Part shown: piece after piece, positions 7,264 through 15,526 of the stretch
How positions within the stretch are numbered: position 1 is the first letter of the stretch
Layout of the letters: each line of letters opens with the position of its first letter
Source of the DNA: Streptomyces marinisediminis
Lineage (GTDB): Bacteria > Actinomycetota > Actinomycetes > Streptomycetales > Streptomycetaceae
Direction: 5' to 3'
Length of the DNA stretch: 64,000 nt
Assembly: GCF_026262575.1 (NCBI RefSeq)
Contig: NZ_JAPKFL010000011.1
Location: 109,756 to 173,755 of the forward strand
Notes under the pieces: model-generated
What the model was told of the DNA's origin: nothing
Databases searched by the model: none
The model's input: the letters and a program-made list of their open reading frames with translations, nothing else
Position numbers and translations under genes: made by a program

Positions 7264-9768
7264 TCATCGCGCGCCCCGCTCCCCCGTGGCGGCGCGCAGC
7301 GTCAGGACCATGGTGAGGCCGCCGCCCGGCGTGTCCTCGGCCCACAGCGTGCCGCCCATGGCCTCGGCGAAGCCGCGGGCCACCGCGAGGCCGAGTCCGA
7401 CGCCCACGCCGCGCGGGGCGTCGCCGTGGCGCTGGAACGGCTCGAAGATACGGTTCTTCTCGCTGTCGGGCACGCCCGGGCCCCGATCGGCGACGCGGAC
7501 CTCCACGCGGTCGTGCAGGGCGCTGGCCGCGACGGTGACGGGGACGCCGGGCGGCCCGTACTTGACGGCGTTCTCGACCACGTTGGCCACCGTCCGCTCC
7601 AGCAGCCCCGGGTCGACGGCGACCGCGGGCAGGCCCTCGGGCAGCTCCAGCGCGACGCTGTGCGCGGGGACGCCGCCCAGCGCCCGGGGCACCACTTCGT
7701 CCAGGCCGGTGCCCCGGATGAGCGGGGTGAGCGTGCCGGTCTGCAACCGGGACATGTCCAGCAGGTTGCCCACCAGGTGGTCGAGCCGGTCGGCGCCGTG
7801 CTCGATGGCCGCCAGCAGGTCCGCCTCGTCGGCCTCGGACCACGCGACGTCGTCGGAGCGCAGCGAGGTGACGGCGGCCTTGATGGCGGCCAGCGGCGTG
7901 CGCAGGTCGTGGCTGACGGCGGCGAGCAGCGCGGTGCGGATGCGGTTGCCCTCGGCCAGCTCCCGCGCCCGCTCGGCCTCGCCCAGCAGCCGCTGCCGGT
8001 CCAGCGCGCCGACGGCCTGGGCCGCGAAGGCCGCCAGCAGTCTGCGGTCGGCGGCCGGAAGCATGCGCCCGGCCAGCACGAGCGTGCGGCGGTCGCCCAC
8101 CGGTACGTCCACCTCGCCGTCCTCCGGCCGACGCGGCGCACGCCCGCCGGGCGCGGTGACGCCGGCCACCCGCGTCCAGGGGCCGTCCCGCTCCCGCTCC
8201 AGCAGGGCGACGGCGTTCATGGCGAACGTCTCGCGGACCCTGCTGAGCAGCGCCTCCGGGGAGTCCTCCCCGCGCAGCACACCCTCGGCCAGCACGGACA
8301 GCGTCTCGGACTCCGCGCGCAGCCGCACGGCCTGCTGGGTGCGGCGGGCGGCGAGGTCCACCACGGAGGCGACCGCCGTGGCGACGAAGAGGAAGATCAC
8401 GATGGCGACGACGTTCTCCGCGTCGGTGACCGTCCAGGTGTGCGGCGGGTCGGAGAAGTAGTAGTTCAGCATGCCGGAGCACACGAACGCCGAGGCCAGC
8501 GCGGGCGGCAGGCCCCCGGCGAGCCCGGAGGCGACGGTGAGGGTGAGGAAGAACAGGACCGTGTTGGTGAAGCCGACGTCGGTCTCCACGGCCAGCAGCA
8601 GCCCGGTGAGCAGCCAGGGGGCGGCGAGTGCGACGGCCCACCCCGCGGCGGTGCGCGCCGTGCCGAGCCGGGCACCCCGGGCGGAGGGCAGCCCCCGGCC
8701 CCGGGCGACCTCGTCGTGGGTGACGATGTGGACGTCCAGGTCCGGCCCGGAGTCGCGGGCGACCGTGGTGCCCACTCCAGGCCCGAACACGTACTGCCAC
8801 GGCTTGCGGCGGCTGGAGCCGAGCACGATCTGCGTGGCGTTGACGCCCCGGGCGAAGTCGAGCAGCGCCGCCGGGACGTCGTCCCCGAGCACGTGGTGGA
8901 AGGTGCCGCCCAGCGCCTCGACGAGCGCGCGCTGCTCGGCCAGCTCCGCGTGCGGCGCGGCGGACGGGCGGCTGCCCCGGCTGGCGATGTGCACGGCCAG
9001 GAGCTCGCCGCCCGAGCCCTTGGCCGCCATCCGGGCGGCCCGCCGGAGGAGGGTGCGGCCCTCGGGCCCGCCGGTGAGGCCGACGACGATGCGCTCCCTG
9101 GCCTGCCAGGTGGAGCGGATGCGGTGCTCGTCGCGGTACTGCTGGAGGTACTCGTCGACGCGGTCCGCCGTCCACAGCAGGGCGAGCTCGCGCAGGGCGG
9201 TGAGGTTGCCGGGGCGGAAGTAGTCGGCCAGCGCGGCGTCGACGCGGTCGGGCGGGTAGACGTTCCCGTGCGCCATGCGGCGGCGCAGTGCCTGCGGCGA
9301 CATGTCCACGAGCTCAATCTGCGCCGCCCGGCGCACCACCGCGTCCGGCACCGTGTCCCGCTGCCGCACCCCCGTGATCGACTGCACCACGTCACCGAGT
9401 GACTCCAGGTGCTGGATGTTGACGGTGGAGATGACGTCGATCCCGGCGTCGAGCAGCTCCTCGACGTCCTGCCAGCGCTTGGCGTTGCGGGCGCCGGGGG
9501 CGTTGGTGTGCGCCAGCTCGTCCACGGCGGCCACGCGCGGCGCCCGCGCCAGCAGGGCGGGCACGTCGATCTCGCCGTCGGCGTCGCGGGGCACGACCTC
9601 CAGCCCTTCGAGCAGCTCCTCGGTGCGGGGACGGCCGTAGTGCTCGACGTAGCCGACGACGACGTCCGTCCCGCGTCCGCGCCTGCGCCGGGCCTCCGAC
9701 AGCATGGCGTACGTCTTCCCCACGCCGGGGGCGGCGCCCAGGTAGATGCGCAGCGTGCCACGTGCCAT
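7264..9768 (-). CDS. kdpD: KdpD, turgor/potassium sensor histidine kinase
   Basis: 834 residues. N-terminal KdpD domain with Walker A GAAPGVGKT (11-19) and DELAHTNAPG (83-92), a universal-stress-like domain (about 225-350), four closely packed membrane helices (about 372-472), a GAF-like region, then the histidine kinase core with His620 in SHDLRTP, the N-box ENAVKYGP and the G-boxes DRGPGVP and GVGLGLA. All catalytic motifs are intact. It senses low potassium or osmotic stress and phosphorylates KdpE, encoded directly downstream. The kdpFABC structural genes normally found beside it are missing on both sides, so the target operon must be elsewhere or absent. Confidence 0.94.
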   Translation of the reverse strand: MARGTLRIYLGAAPGVGKTYAMLSEARRRRGRGTDVVVGYVEHYGRPRTEELLEGLEVVPRDADGEIDVPALLARAPRVAAVDELAHTNAPGARNAKRWQDVEELLDAGIDVISTVNIQHLESLGDVVQSITGVRQRDTVPDAVVRRAAQIELVDMSPQALRRRMAHGNVYPPDRVDAALADYFRPGNLTALRELALLWTADRVDEYLQQYRDEHRIRSTWQARERIVVGLTGGPEGRTLLRRAARMAAKGSGGELLAVHIASRGSRPSAAPHAELAEQRALVEALGGTFHHVLGDDVPAALLDFARGVNATQIVLGSSRRKPWQYVFGPGVGTTVARDSGPDLDVHIVTHDEVARGRGLPSARGARLGTARTAAGWAVALAAPWLLTGLLLAVETDVGFTNTVLFFLTLTVASGLAGGLPPALASAFVCSGMLNYYFSDPPHTWTVTDAENVVAIVIFLFVATAVASVVDLAARRTQQAVRLRAESETLSVLAEGVLRGEDSPEALLSRVRETFAMNAVALLERERDGPWTRVAGVTAPGGRAPRRPEDGEVDVPVGDRRTLVLAGRMLPAADRRLLAAFAAQAVGALDRQRLLGEAERARELAEGNRIRTALLAAVSHDLRTPLAAIKAAVTSLRSDDVAWSEADEADLLAAIEHGADRLDHLVGNLLDMSRLQTGTLTPLIRGTGLDEVVPRALGGVPAHSVALELPEGLPAVAVDPGLLERTVANVVENAVKYGPPGVPVTVAASALHDRVEVRVADRGPGVPDSEKNRIFEPFQRHGDAPRGVGVGLGLAVARGFAEAMGGTLWAEDTPGGGLTMVLTLRAATGERGAR

Positions 9769-10211
9769 GACGTTCACTTTCCCACGCGCCGCTGACCGCG
9801 CTCCCCCGGCCCGCGCCGCCCGGGGCCGCGGCCGGCGGCGAAGCGGGCGCGGTGCCCGGAGCGGGGCGTGCCGGCCACGGGCGCGAGGCCCTCCCGGGAG
9901 CTGGGAGGCGGGGTACCGCGGCGGGCGCGCGACCGACTCCTGCCGGTCGGCCGCCATCCCCCAGTCGGGGCCACGGGCCCGGGGGCGGAGAGCCCGGAGC
10001 GGGCGTGCCGACCGGGGCGGGGACTCAGCGCGCCGTACCGAGTGAGCCGACCGGCGCACCGGCCCCCGGCCGAGAGCTGGACGGCCCGCCTGCCGTGCGG
10101 CGGCAGCCGGCACCGGCCCCGGCGCAGGGCCACCCACGGCTTCCGGCCCTCCCCACGGTCCGGGGCCCCGGCGCCCCGCCCGGTCGGACGGGCCGCCCGG
10201 GCCCCGGCCGG
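9769..10211. other. Gap upstream of kdpD
   Basis: About 440 very GC-rich bases between the kdpD start and the end of the DUF3710 gene, both on the minus strand. It holds the kdpDE promoter by position. No frame has convincing protein character and no remnant of kdpA, kdpB or kdpC could be recognised in any frame. Confidence 0.6.
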
Positions 10212-10245
10212 GTCAGCGGACCTCCGTGGTCAGCGGACCTCCGTG
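10212..10245. repeat. 17-base perfect tandem duplication across a stop codon
   Basis: GTCAGCGGACCTCCGTG occurs twice in tandem (10212-10228, 10229-10245). The right copy contains the stop codon and last codons of the DUF3710 gene; the left copy lies just beyond the stop and is out of frame with it. It looks like a recent replication slippage. Confidence 0.85.
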
Positions 10246-11060
10246 GTCTCCGGGCCGCGCTGGAGCTTGTCGATGCCGCCGGCGAAGCGGGAGCCCTGGG
10301 AGGCGTCGTCCTGCTGGACGCCGTCGGGCACCATCTCCGCGTCCTGCGGGAGCTTCAGCACGATCGGGTCGCGCGGGGCCATCGGCGCGTCACCGCGCAC
10401 GACCACCGTGTCGCGGAAGATCTGCTCCAGCACCCCGGCGGCCTGCGGCTGCACCGCGCCCTGGCCGGAGATGACGCCGCGCAGGAACCAGCGCGGGCCG
10501 TCGACGCCGACGAAGCGCACGACCTGCACCCCGTTCTTGCCCTCCGGCAGCCGCACCGGGACCTGGGCCCGCAGCTCCCAGCCGAGCGGGCCCTCGATCT
10601 CGTCGACGACGCCGCCCTGCTGGGTGATCCCGGAACCGATCTCCTCGCGGATCTCGTCCCAGATGCCCTCGCGCTTGGGGGCGGCGAACGCCTGGAGCTG
10701 GATGGCGCTGTCGCGCAGCACGACGGTCGCGGCGACGATCGCGTCCCCGGCGACCTCCACCCGCAGCTCCATGCCCTGCACACCGGGCACGAACAGGCCG
10801 CCGAGGTCGACCCGGCCCTCGGCGGGCTTGCTCAGCTCGGAGAGGTCCCAGGGGCCGTCGGGGCGGGGGGCGGGGGGCAGCTTGACGCGGGAGGCGGCCT
10901 CGTTCTCGGCGTTCTCCGCGTTCTCCGCGTTCTCCACGTTCTCCGCGCGGTCCGCGCCACCCTCCGCCGCGTCGTCGGCCGCGGCCTCGTCGGCGTCCGC
11001 CGGTGTGATGTCCGCCGAGAGCTTCGCTTCCTTCTCGGCACGCTTGCGACGTCCGAACAC
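10230..11060 (-). CDS. DUF3710 protein
   Basis: 276 residues. A basic start (MFGRRKRAEKEAK) and an acidic, low-complexity region with repeated NAEN units (about 45-60, encoded by 9-base tandem repeats) precede the conserved DUF3710 domain (about 85-260), with GPWDLSEL, GPLGWELRAQVPVRLPEG and GPRWFLRGVISGQGA. Function unknown; cytoplasmic by sequence. It lies 1 base downstream of dut on the same strand, as in mycobacteria (Rv2696c beside Rv2697c dut), so it belongs to the dut operon. The last codons overlap a 17-base tandem duplication. Confidence 0.87.
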   Translation of the reverse strand: MFGRRKRAEKEAKLSADITPADADEAAADDAAEGGADRAENVENAENAENAENEAASRVKLPPAPRPDGPWDLSELSKPAEGRVDLGGLFVPGVQGMELRVEVAGDAIVAATVVLRDSAIQLQAFAAPKREGIWDEIREEIGSGITQQGGVVDEIEGPLGWELRAQVPVRLPEGKNGVQVVRFVGVDGPRWFLRGVISGQGAVQPQAAGVLEQIFRDTVVVRGDAPMAPRDPIVLKLPQDAEMVPDGVQQDDASQGSRFAGGIDKLQRGPETTEVR

Positions 11061-11061
11061 G

Positions 11062-11568
11062 TCACTGTCCCTTCAGGTCGGCGGCCTTCGTGCCGTCGAC
11101 CGCAACGTTGGTGTTGAATCCGCCCGTGGAGCCGAAGCCTCCGGTGGACCGTGCCGACCCCGGCAGCTCCGCCACCTCGTGGAACCGCGCCTTCTCGACC
11201 TGCTGGACGACGAGTTGGGCGATGCGGTCGAAGCGGGCGAACCGCACGGTCGCGCGCGGGTCCAGGTTGACCACGATCACCTTGATCTCTCCACGGTACC
11301 CGGCATCCACGGTTCCCGGGGCGTTCACGAGGGCCACACCCAGCCGGGCGGCCAGGCCCGAACGCGGGTGGACGAATGCGGCGTATCCGTCGGGCAGCGC
11401 GATCGCCAGCCCGGTGGGCAGCACGGCCCGCTCGCCCGGGGCCAGGGCGCACTCCTCGGTGGTGACGAGGTCGCAGCCCGCGTCGCCGGGGTGGGCGTAG
11501 CCCGGCAGCGGCACCTGGGCGTCCAGCCGCCGGACGAGGACCTCCACGGGCCGTCGCGGTGCGCTCAC
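11062..11568 (-). CDS. dut: dUTP diphosphatase (dUTPase)
   Basis: 168 residues of a trimeric dUTPase. The five family motifs are visible in order: PGDAGCDL, HPRSGLA, APGTVDAGYRGEI, RFDRIAQLVV and the C-terminal RSTGGFGSTGGF arm. The enzyme hydrolyses dUTP to dUMP and pyrophosphate, keeping uracil out of DNA and feeding thymidylate synthesis. The GTG start overlaps the stop of the upstream thioesterase gene by 4 bases. About 25 residues follow motif 5, slightly longer than many bacterial dUTPases. Confidence 0.97.
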   Translation of the reverse strand: MSAPRRPVEVLVRRLDAQVPLPGYAHPGDAGCDLVTTEECALAPGERAVLPTGLAIALPDGYAAFVHPRSGLAARLGVALVNAPGTVDAGYRGEIKVIVVNLDPRATVRFARFDRIAQLVVQQVEKARFHEVAELPGSARSTGGFGSTGGFNTNVAVDGTKAADLKGQ

Positions 11569-12149
11569 GGGTTGACCTCGAAGGCGCGGGCCCGGCGCAT
11601 CTGGTCCGGATCGTTCATCGCGGCCTGGATCTCCTCCTCGCGGCCGTTGCTCACGAAGTGCTCGACCTTGACCGCGATGAACAGGGCGTCGGCCCGGACC
11701 GCCACCGGGCCGTCGGGGCCACCGACGCGGCCGGTGGCGGTGCAGTAGATCTTGCGGCCGTGCACGGCGGTGACCCGGGCGTCCAGGTGCAGCACGGAGC
11801 CGACCGGGACGGGCTGGAGGAAGTCGGTCTCCAGGCGGCCGGTGACGGAGATCGTGTGCATGAGCCAGTTCAGGGAGCCGAGCGTCTCGTCGAGCGCGGT
11901 GGCCAGCACGCCGCCGTGGGCGAGGCCGGGGGCGCCCTGGTGCTCGGGCTTGACGGTGAACTCGGCCGTGACGTTAACGTCCTCGCCCGCCCGGGCGTCC
12001 AGGTGCAGGCCGTGCGGCTGCTCGGAGCCGCAGCCGAAGCACCGGTCGTAGTGGGAGCCGAGGGGCTCACCCGGCGCGGGGGCGTCAGGGTGGCGCTCGG
12101 GCGGGCGCGCGTCCGCCGGCGGCGTCAGCGAGGTTCTCTGAGATGTCAC
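11565..12149 (-). CDS. PaaI-family hotdog thioesterase
   Basis: 194 residues. The hotdog domain (about 60-175) carries LAHGGVLATALDETLG, the Gly-Gly and Asp/Glu region used by acyl-CoA thioesterases of the PaaI/4HBT type. A Cys pair (CFGCG) precedes it. The substrate is unknown. I chose the GTG at 12149, giving the N-terminus TSQRTSLTPPADAR; the frame stays open for 130 more residues upstream but these are low-complexity and antisense to the DUF3093 gene. It is the first gene of the thioesterase-dut-DUF3710 operon and is divergent from DUF3093. Confidence 0.8.
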   Translation of the reverse strand: MTSQRTSLTPPADARPPERHPDAPAPGEPLGSHYDRCFGCGSEQPHGLHLDARAGEDVNVTAEFTVKPEHQGAPGLAHGGVLATALDETLGSLNWLMHTISVTGRLETDFLQPVPVGSVLHLDARVTAVHGRKIYCTATGRVGGPDGPVAVRADALFIAVKVEHFVSNGREEEIQAAMNDPDQMRRARAFEVNP

Positions 12150-12231
12150 GTCAGCAGACCCTACCGCCGTCGCCGCCCGGGCCACACGGGTGCCGTACCC
12201 CCGGGGCCGGTGACGTGCCAAGCTGAGGGGC

Positions 12232-12687
12232 ATGCAGCCGTACGACGAACGTCTGACAGCGCCCCGGTCCTGGTGGCTGACCATCCCGCTGCTGGCCGGG
12301 CTCACCCTGGGACTGGTGGTGCTGCCGCTGGGGCCGCTGCCGATGCTGGCCGCGCTGGTGGCCGGGGCCGCGGTGGCCGCGGCGGCGGTGAGCGCGTACG
12401 GCTCGGTGCGCGTGCGGGTGGTCGCGGACTCCCTCGTGGCGGGCAGCGCCCGCATCCCGCTGAGCGCGCTGGGCACGGCCACGGCGCTGGACGCGGAGGA
12501 GGCGCGGGCCTGGCGGACGCACAAGGCCGATCCGCGCGCGTTCATGGTCCTGCGCGCCTACGTGCCGACGGCGGTGCGGATCGAGGTCACCGACCCGCAG
12601 GACCCGACGCCGTACGTGTACCTCTCCACGCGTCGGCCTCAGCGACTGGTGTCGGCGCTGGGCGAGGGGGCGTCGGCGGCCCGCTGA
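12232..12687 (+). CDS. DUF3093 membrane protein
   Basis: 151 residues. The N-terminus YDERLTAPRSWWL is the DUF3093 signature. Two membrane helices follow (about 15-58), then a soluble domain ending in RIEVTDPQDPTPYVYLSTRR. The corresponding M. tuberculosis gene is Rv2698, also beside dut. Function unknown. ATG start. Its 3' end overlaps the convergent gene on the minus strand by 49 bases, so the two transcripts are antisense at their ends. Confidence 0.85.
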   Translation: MQPYDERLTAPRSWWLTIPLLAGLTLGLVVLPLGPLPMLAALVAGAAVAAAAVSAYGSVRVRVVADSLVAGSARIPLSALGTATALDAEEARAWRTHKADPRAFMVLRAYVPTAVRIEVTDPQDPTPYVYLSTRRPQRLVSALGEGASAAR

Positions 12688-13502
12688 GCGGCGGGCGGCA
12701 GCCGGTCCCACGGCACCTGCCGGCGGCGCAGGTCCGCGCGGACGTCGTCGGCGAGCTTGCGGGTCTCGCGGCGGTTCATCGCCGCGCCCACGACCGCGCC
12801 GATCATGAACGGGGCGAGGTTGGGCAGGTTGCGCAGGGTGCGCTTGAGCAGGCGCTGGCGCAGCTCCCGGCGCAGTTGCCCGCCCAGCGCCGCGTTGAGC
12901 GTCGCGGGAGCCAGCGGGTCGACGCCGCGCTGGTGGGCCCACGAGGTGAGGTAGGCCGCGGCGCGCTGCCGGGCGTTGCCCGGTGGGCGCAGCCCGTAGA
13001 GCTCGTGCAGCTCGGCGATCAACTTCAGCTCGACGGAGGCGACGCCGACGATCTCGGCGGTCAGCTCCGCGGGCATGGCGGGGGGCACCGGCAGCATCGC
13101 GGCGGCGCCGACCCCGGCGCCGACCGTGGCGGAACCTTTCATCGCGGTGGCCACCAGGGCGTCGGCGATCTCTTCCGGGCCCTTGCCGGGGAACTGCTCG
13201 CGCAGGGCGGCCAGGGAGCGCGCGGGGATGCGGGGCGCCGTCTGGATGAGCCGGTCCGCGACGCCGCCCGCGAACGCCCGGAGCCTGCCGCGCGCGGCCG
13301 CGTCACCCGGCGCGGCTTCGGCACGTCTGCGGCGGCCCAGGACGCGGTGGCGCGCGGCCTTCTCGGGCAGCGTGCCGCCCGGCCCGGCGCCGGGGGGCGT
13401 GGCGCTGGACGGGGCGCTCGGCGACGGGGCGCCGCCCGGTGCGGGCGAGGCCCCGTCGCCGGAACGGCCCCGCTCGGCATCACGTGCGTCTTCGCCGCTC
13501 AC
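12639..13502 (-). CDS. Conserved Streptomyces protein of unknown function
   Basis: 287 residues, GTG start. A disordered Pro/Gly-rich N-terminus (1-50) is followed by a mostly helical domain: an arginine-rich patch, an Ala-rich stretch with two short Gly/Ala hydrophobic segments (SATVGAGVGAAAMLPVP and LAPFMIGAVVGAAMNRRETR) that could be amphipathic or membrane-associated, and a basic C-terminus. The glycine-zipper-like segments resemble EcsC-type proteins, but I could not assign a family. It lies directly downstream of the DUF4193 gene on the same strand with a 15-base gap, so probably the same operon. Confidence 0.7.
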   Translation of the reverse strand: MSGEDARDAERGRSGDGASPAPGGAPSPSAPSSATPPGAGPGGTLPEKAARHRVLGRRRRAEAAPGDAAARGRLRAFAGGVADRLIQTAPRIPARSLAALREQFPGKGPEEIADALVATAMKGSATVGAGVGAAAMLPVPPAMPAELTAEIVGVASVELKLIAELHELYGLRPPGNARQRAAAYLTSWAHQRGVDPLAPATLNAALGGQLRRELRQRLLKRTLRNLPNLAPFMIGAVVGAAMNRRETRKLADDVRADLRRRQVPWDRLPPAAQRAADAPSPSADTSR

Positions 13503-13517
13503 CAGCCGGTCCGCCGG

Positions 13518-13817
13518 TCAGGCCGCGCAGTCGCGGCAGATCGGCTGGCCGTTCTTCTCGGCCGCGAGCTGCGAGCGGTGGTGCACCAGGAAGCAGCTCA
13601 TGCAGGTGAACTCGTCCTGCTGCTTGGGCATGACCCGCACGGCGAGTTCCTCGTTGGAGAGGTCGGCGCCGGGCAGCTCCATGCCCTCGTTCTGCTCGAA
13701 CTCGTCGACGTCGACGTTCGAGGCCGACTTGTCGTTCCGCCGGGCCTTCAGTTCCTCGATGCTGTCCTCGTTGAGGTCGTCATCGGTCTTGCGTGGAGTG
13801 TCGTAGTCCGTAGCCAT
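13518..13817 (-). CDS. DUF4193 zinc-ribbon protein
   Basis: 99 residues. An acidic N-terminal half (DYDTPRKTDDDLNEDSIEEL, a DUF4193 hallmark) is followed by a C-terminal CxxC...CxxC set (CMSC and CRDC) that should bind one zinc ion. Conserved through the actinobacteria (Rv2699c) beside dut and DUF3093. Role unknown; the size and charge resemble small RNA-polymerase-associated or adaptor proteins, but that is speculation. ATG start, long upstream region with its own promoter likely. Confidence 0.88.
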   Translation of the reverse strand: MATDYDTPRKTDDDLNEDSIEELKARRNDKSASNVDVDEFEQNEGMELPGADLSNEELAVRVMPKQQDEFTCMSCFLVHHRSQLAAEKNGQPICRDCAA

Positions 13818-14223
13818 GTCTGTTCTCCCCCTCTGGGTTCAGTGACGTCTCAGCGCACGTAACGCGCGAGGGGCCGGTCTTGTGCCCGTCCCGAGGCGGA
13901 GATTTTGCCTCACATCAAGTCCTGTTATGGAAACGACACCCAATCGGCCCCCGGAAGGGGTGACCGGCTGGGGCGCCGCATGAGGGTACTGCGCCCCTCT
14001 TGACGCCCGGCGCGCGGGCTGCCTCGGGTCTTTCCCGCGTTCCGGACCTGCGGAAACCTGGTTTTTGCCAGGATTTCCGCCGGGTTGGCGACCACCGGGC
14101 GCACTCGGCCGGAAATCGCCCTGTGTCTTCCGTCACAGACGCCGTCGACCAGGGGCGAACGCCGACCAACGGCGCATTTTGCGCTCCTAGCGAACATGCC
14201 GCGAGGCGGTCCGCCGGGCGCCC
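13818..14223. other. Gap between DUF4193 start and cutS end
   Basis: About 405 bases that must hold the DUF4193 promoter and the cutRS terminator. An imperfect hairpin at 14051-14079 (CGGAAACCTGG pairing with CCAGGATTTCCG, with one bulged base and a T-rich loop) is the best terminator candidate. No gene was seen. Confidence 0.5.
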
Positions 14224-15492
14224 TCACACCGGGAAGGCCACCCGCATAAGCAGGCCGCCCTCCGCCCGCGGCGTGGCCGTGACCGACCCGCCGTGCGCCC
14301 GGGCGACCGAGCGGACGATGGAGAGTCCGAGGCCCACCCCCTTGTCGCTGCCGGTGCGCTCCGTGCGCAGCCGCCGGAACGGCTCGAAGAGGTTGTCCAC
14401 CTCGTACGCCGGCACCTGGGGGCCGGTGTTCTCCACCGTCAGTACCGCCTGCCCGTGCTCGACGTCGGTACTCACCACCACCCAGCCGTCCTCGGGCGCG
14501 TTGTAGCGCACGGCGTTCTGCACCAGGTTCAGCGCGACGCGCTCCAGGAGCACGCCGTTGCCCTGCAGCGAGGCGGGCCGGCGGGTGCCGCGCAGCTCGA
14601 CGCCGTTCTTTGCCGCCTCGTCCCGCGCCTGCTCCACCGCCCGAGCGGCGACCTCGGCCAGGTCCACCGGCTTGCGGTCGACGATCTCGTTCTCGCTGCG
14701 GGCCAGCAGCAGCAGGCCCTCCACGAGCTGCTCGCTGCGCTCGTTGGTGGCCAGCAGCGTCTTGCCGAGCTGCTGCACCTCCGGTGACGCGTCGGGGTCG
14801 GCGAGCTGGACCTCCAGCAGCGTGCGGTTGATCGCCAGCGGGGTGCGCAGCTCGTGCGAGGCGTTGGCCACGAACCGCTGCTGCGCGGTGAACGCCCGGT
14901 CGAGCCGGTCGAGCATGTCGTCGAAGGTGTCGGCCAGCTCGCGCAGCTCGTCGTCCGGCCCCTCCAGCTCGATCCGCCGGTGCAGGTCGGAGCCGGCCAC
15001 CTGGCGCGCGGTGCGGGTGATCCGGCCCAGCGGGGCCAGCACCCGGCCGGCCATGACGTAGCCGAAGGCGAACGCCACGACGGCCAGGCCGAGCAGCGCG
15101 AGCAGGGAGTTCTTCAGCAGCGCGTCCAACGCGAGCTGGCGTTGCAGCGCCAGGCACTGGCGCACCACCTCGTTGACATCGGCGCCGTAGGGGAAGTCGC
15201 ACACGTCCGAGGTGAGCTGCACCTGCCCCTCGACGACCCGCACGGGCAGCGCGGCGCCGTCCTCCAGGGCCTGCGCGGCCAGCAGGTAGATGATCGTCAG
15301 CAGCACCATGCCCGCGATGAGGAACATTCCGCCGTAGAGCAGGGTGAGCCGTATGCGGATGGTCGGCCGCAGCCCGGGGAACGGGCTCGATGGCACGGGC
15401 GGGTCCCAGGTGGGCCGCGGCGGCGCGGAGGGCGGTCCGGCCGGGCGGGCGTACGGCGGACGCTGCGGGGCGGGCGGGGGCGGGGAGGTCAT
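14224..15492 (-). CDS. cutS: CutS, membrane sensor histidine kinase
   Basis: 422 residues: a Pro-rich cytoplasmic N-terminus, first membrane helix (about 49-72), a short extracellular loop containing Cys98 and Cys113, second membrane helix (about 127-147), HAMP, then the kinase core with the phosphorylated His in SHELRTP, N-box LVQNAVRYNAP and G-boxes TVENTGPQV and GVGLGLSIV. It forms a two-component system with CutR, encoded 34 bases upstream. CutRS was first linked to copper/melanin in S. lividans, and later work on Streptomyces links it to protein-secretion stress with the extracellular Cys pair as sensor; the pair is present here. Confidence 0.92.
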   Translation of the reverse strand: MTSPPPPAPQRPPYARPAGPPSAPPRPTWDPPVPSSPFPGLRPTIRIRLTLLYGGMFLIAGMVLLTIIYLLAAQALEDGAALPVRVVEGQVQLTSDVCDFPYGADVNEVVRQCLALQRQLALDALLKNSLLALLGLAVVAFAFGYVMAGRVLAPLGRITRTARQVAGSDLHRRIELEGPDDELRELADTFDDMLDRLDRAFTAQQRFVANASHELRTPLAINRTLLEVQLADPDASPEVQQLGKTLLATNERSEQLVEGLLLLARSENEIVDRKPVDLAEVAARAVEQARDEAAKNGVELRGTRRPASLQGNGVLLERVALNLVQNAVRYNAPEDGWVVVSTDVEHGQAVLTVENTGPQVPAYEVDNLFEPFRRLRTERTGSDKGVGLGLSIVRSVARAHGGSVTATPRAEGGLLMRVAFPV

Positions 15493-15526
15493 GGTGGGGC
15501 GCTCCAGCGGGACGGCGGCCGGGTGC

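Noticed and set aside
7426..9402. A 658-codon plus-strand frame antisense to kdpD
   Set aside because: Low-complexity antisense shadow; kdpD has complete kinase and Walker motifs.
13915..14169. 84-codon minus-strand frame downstream of cutS
   Set aside because: Weak codon bias and no homology pattern; the region is better explained as intergenic with a terminator hairpin.
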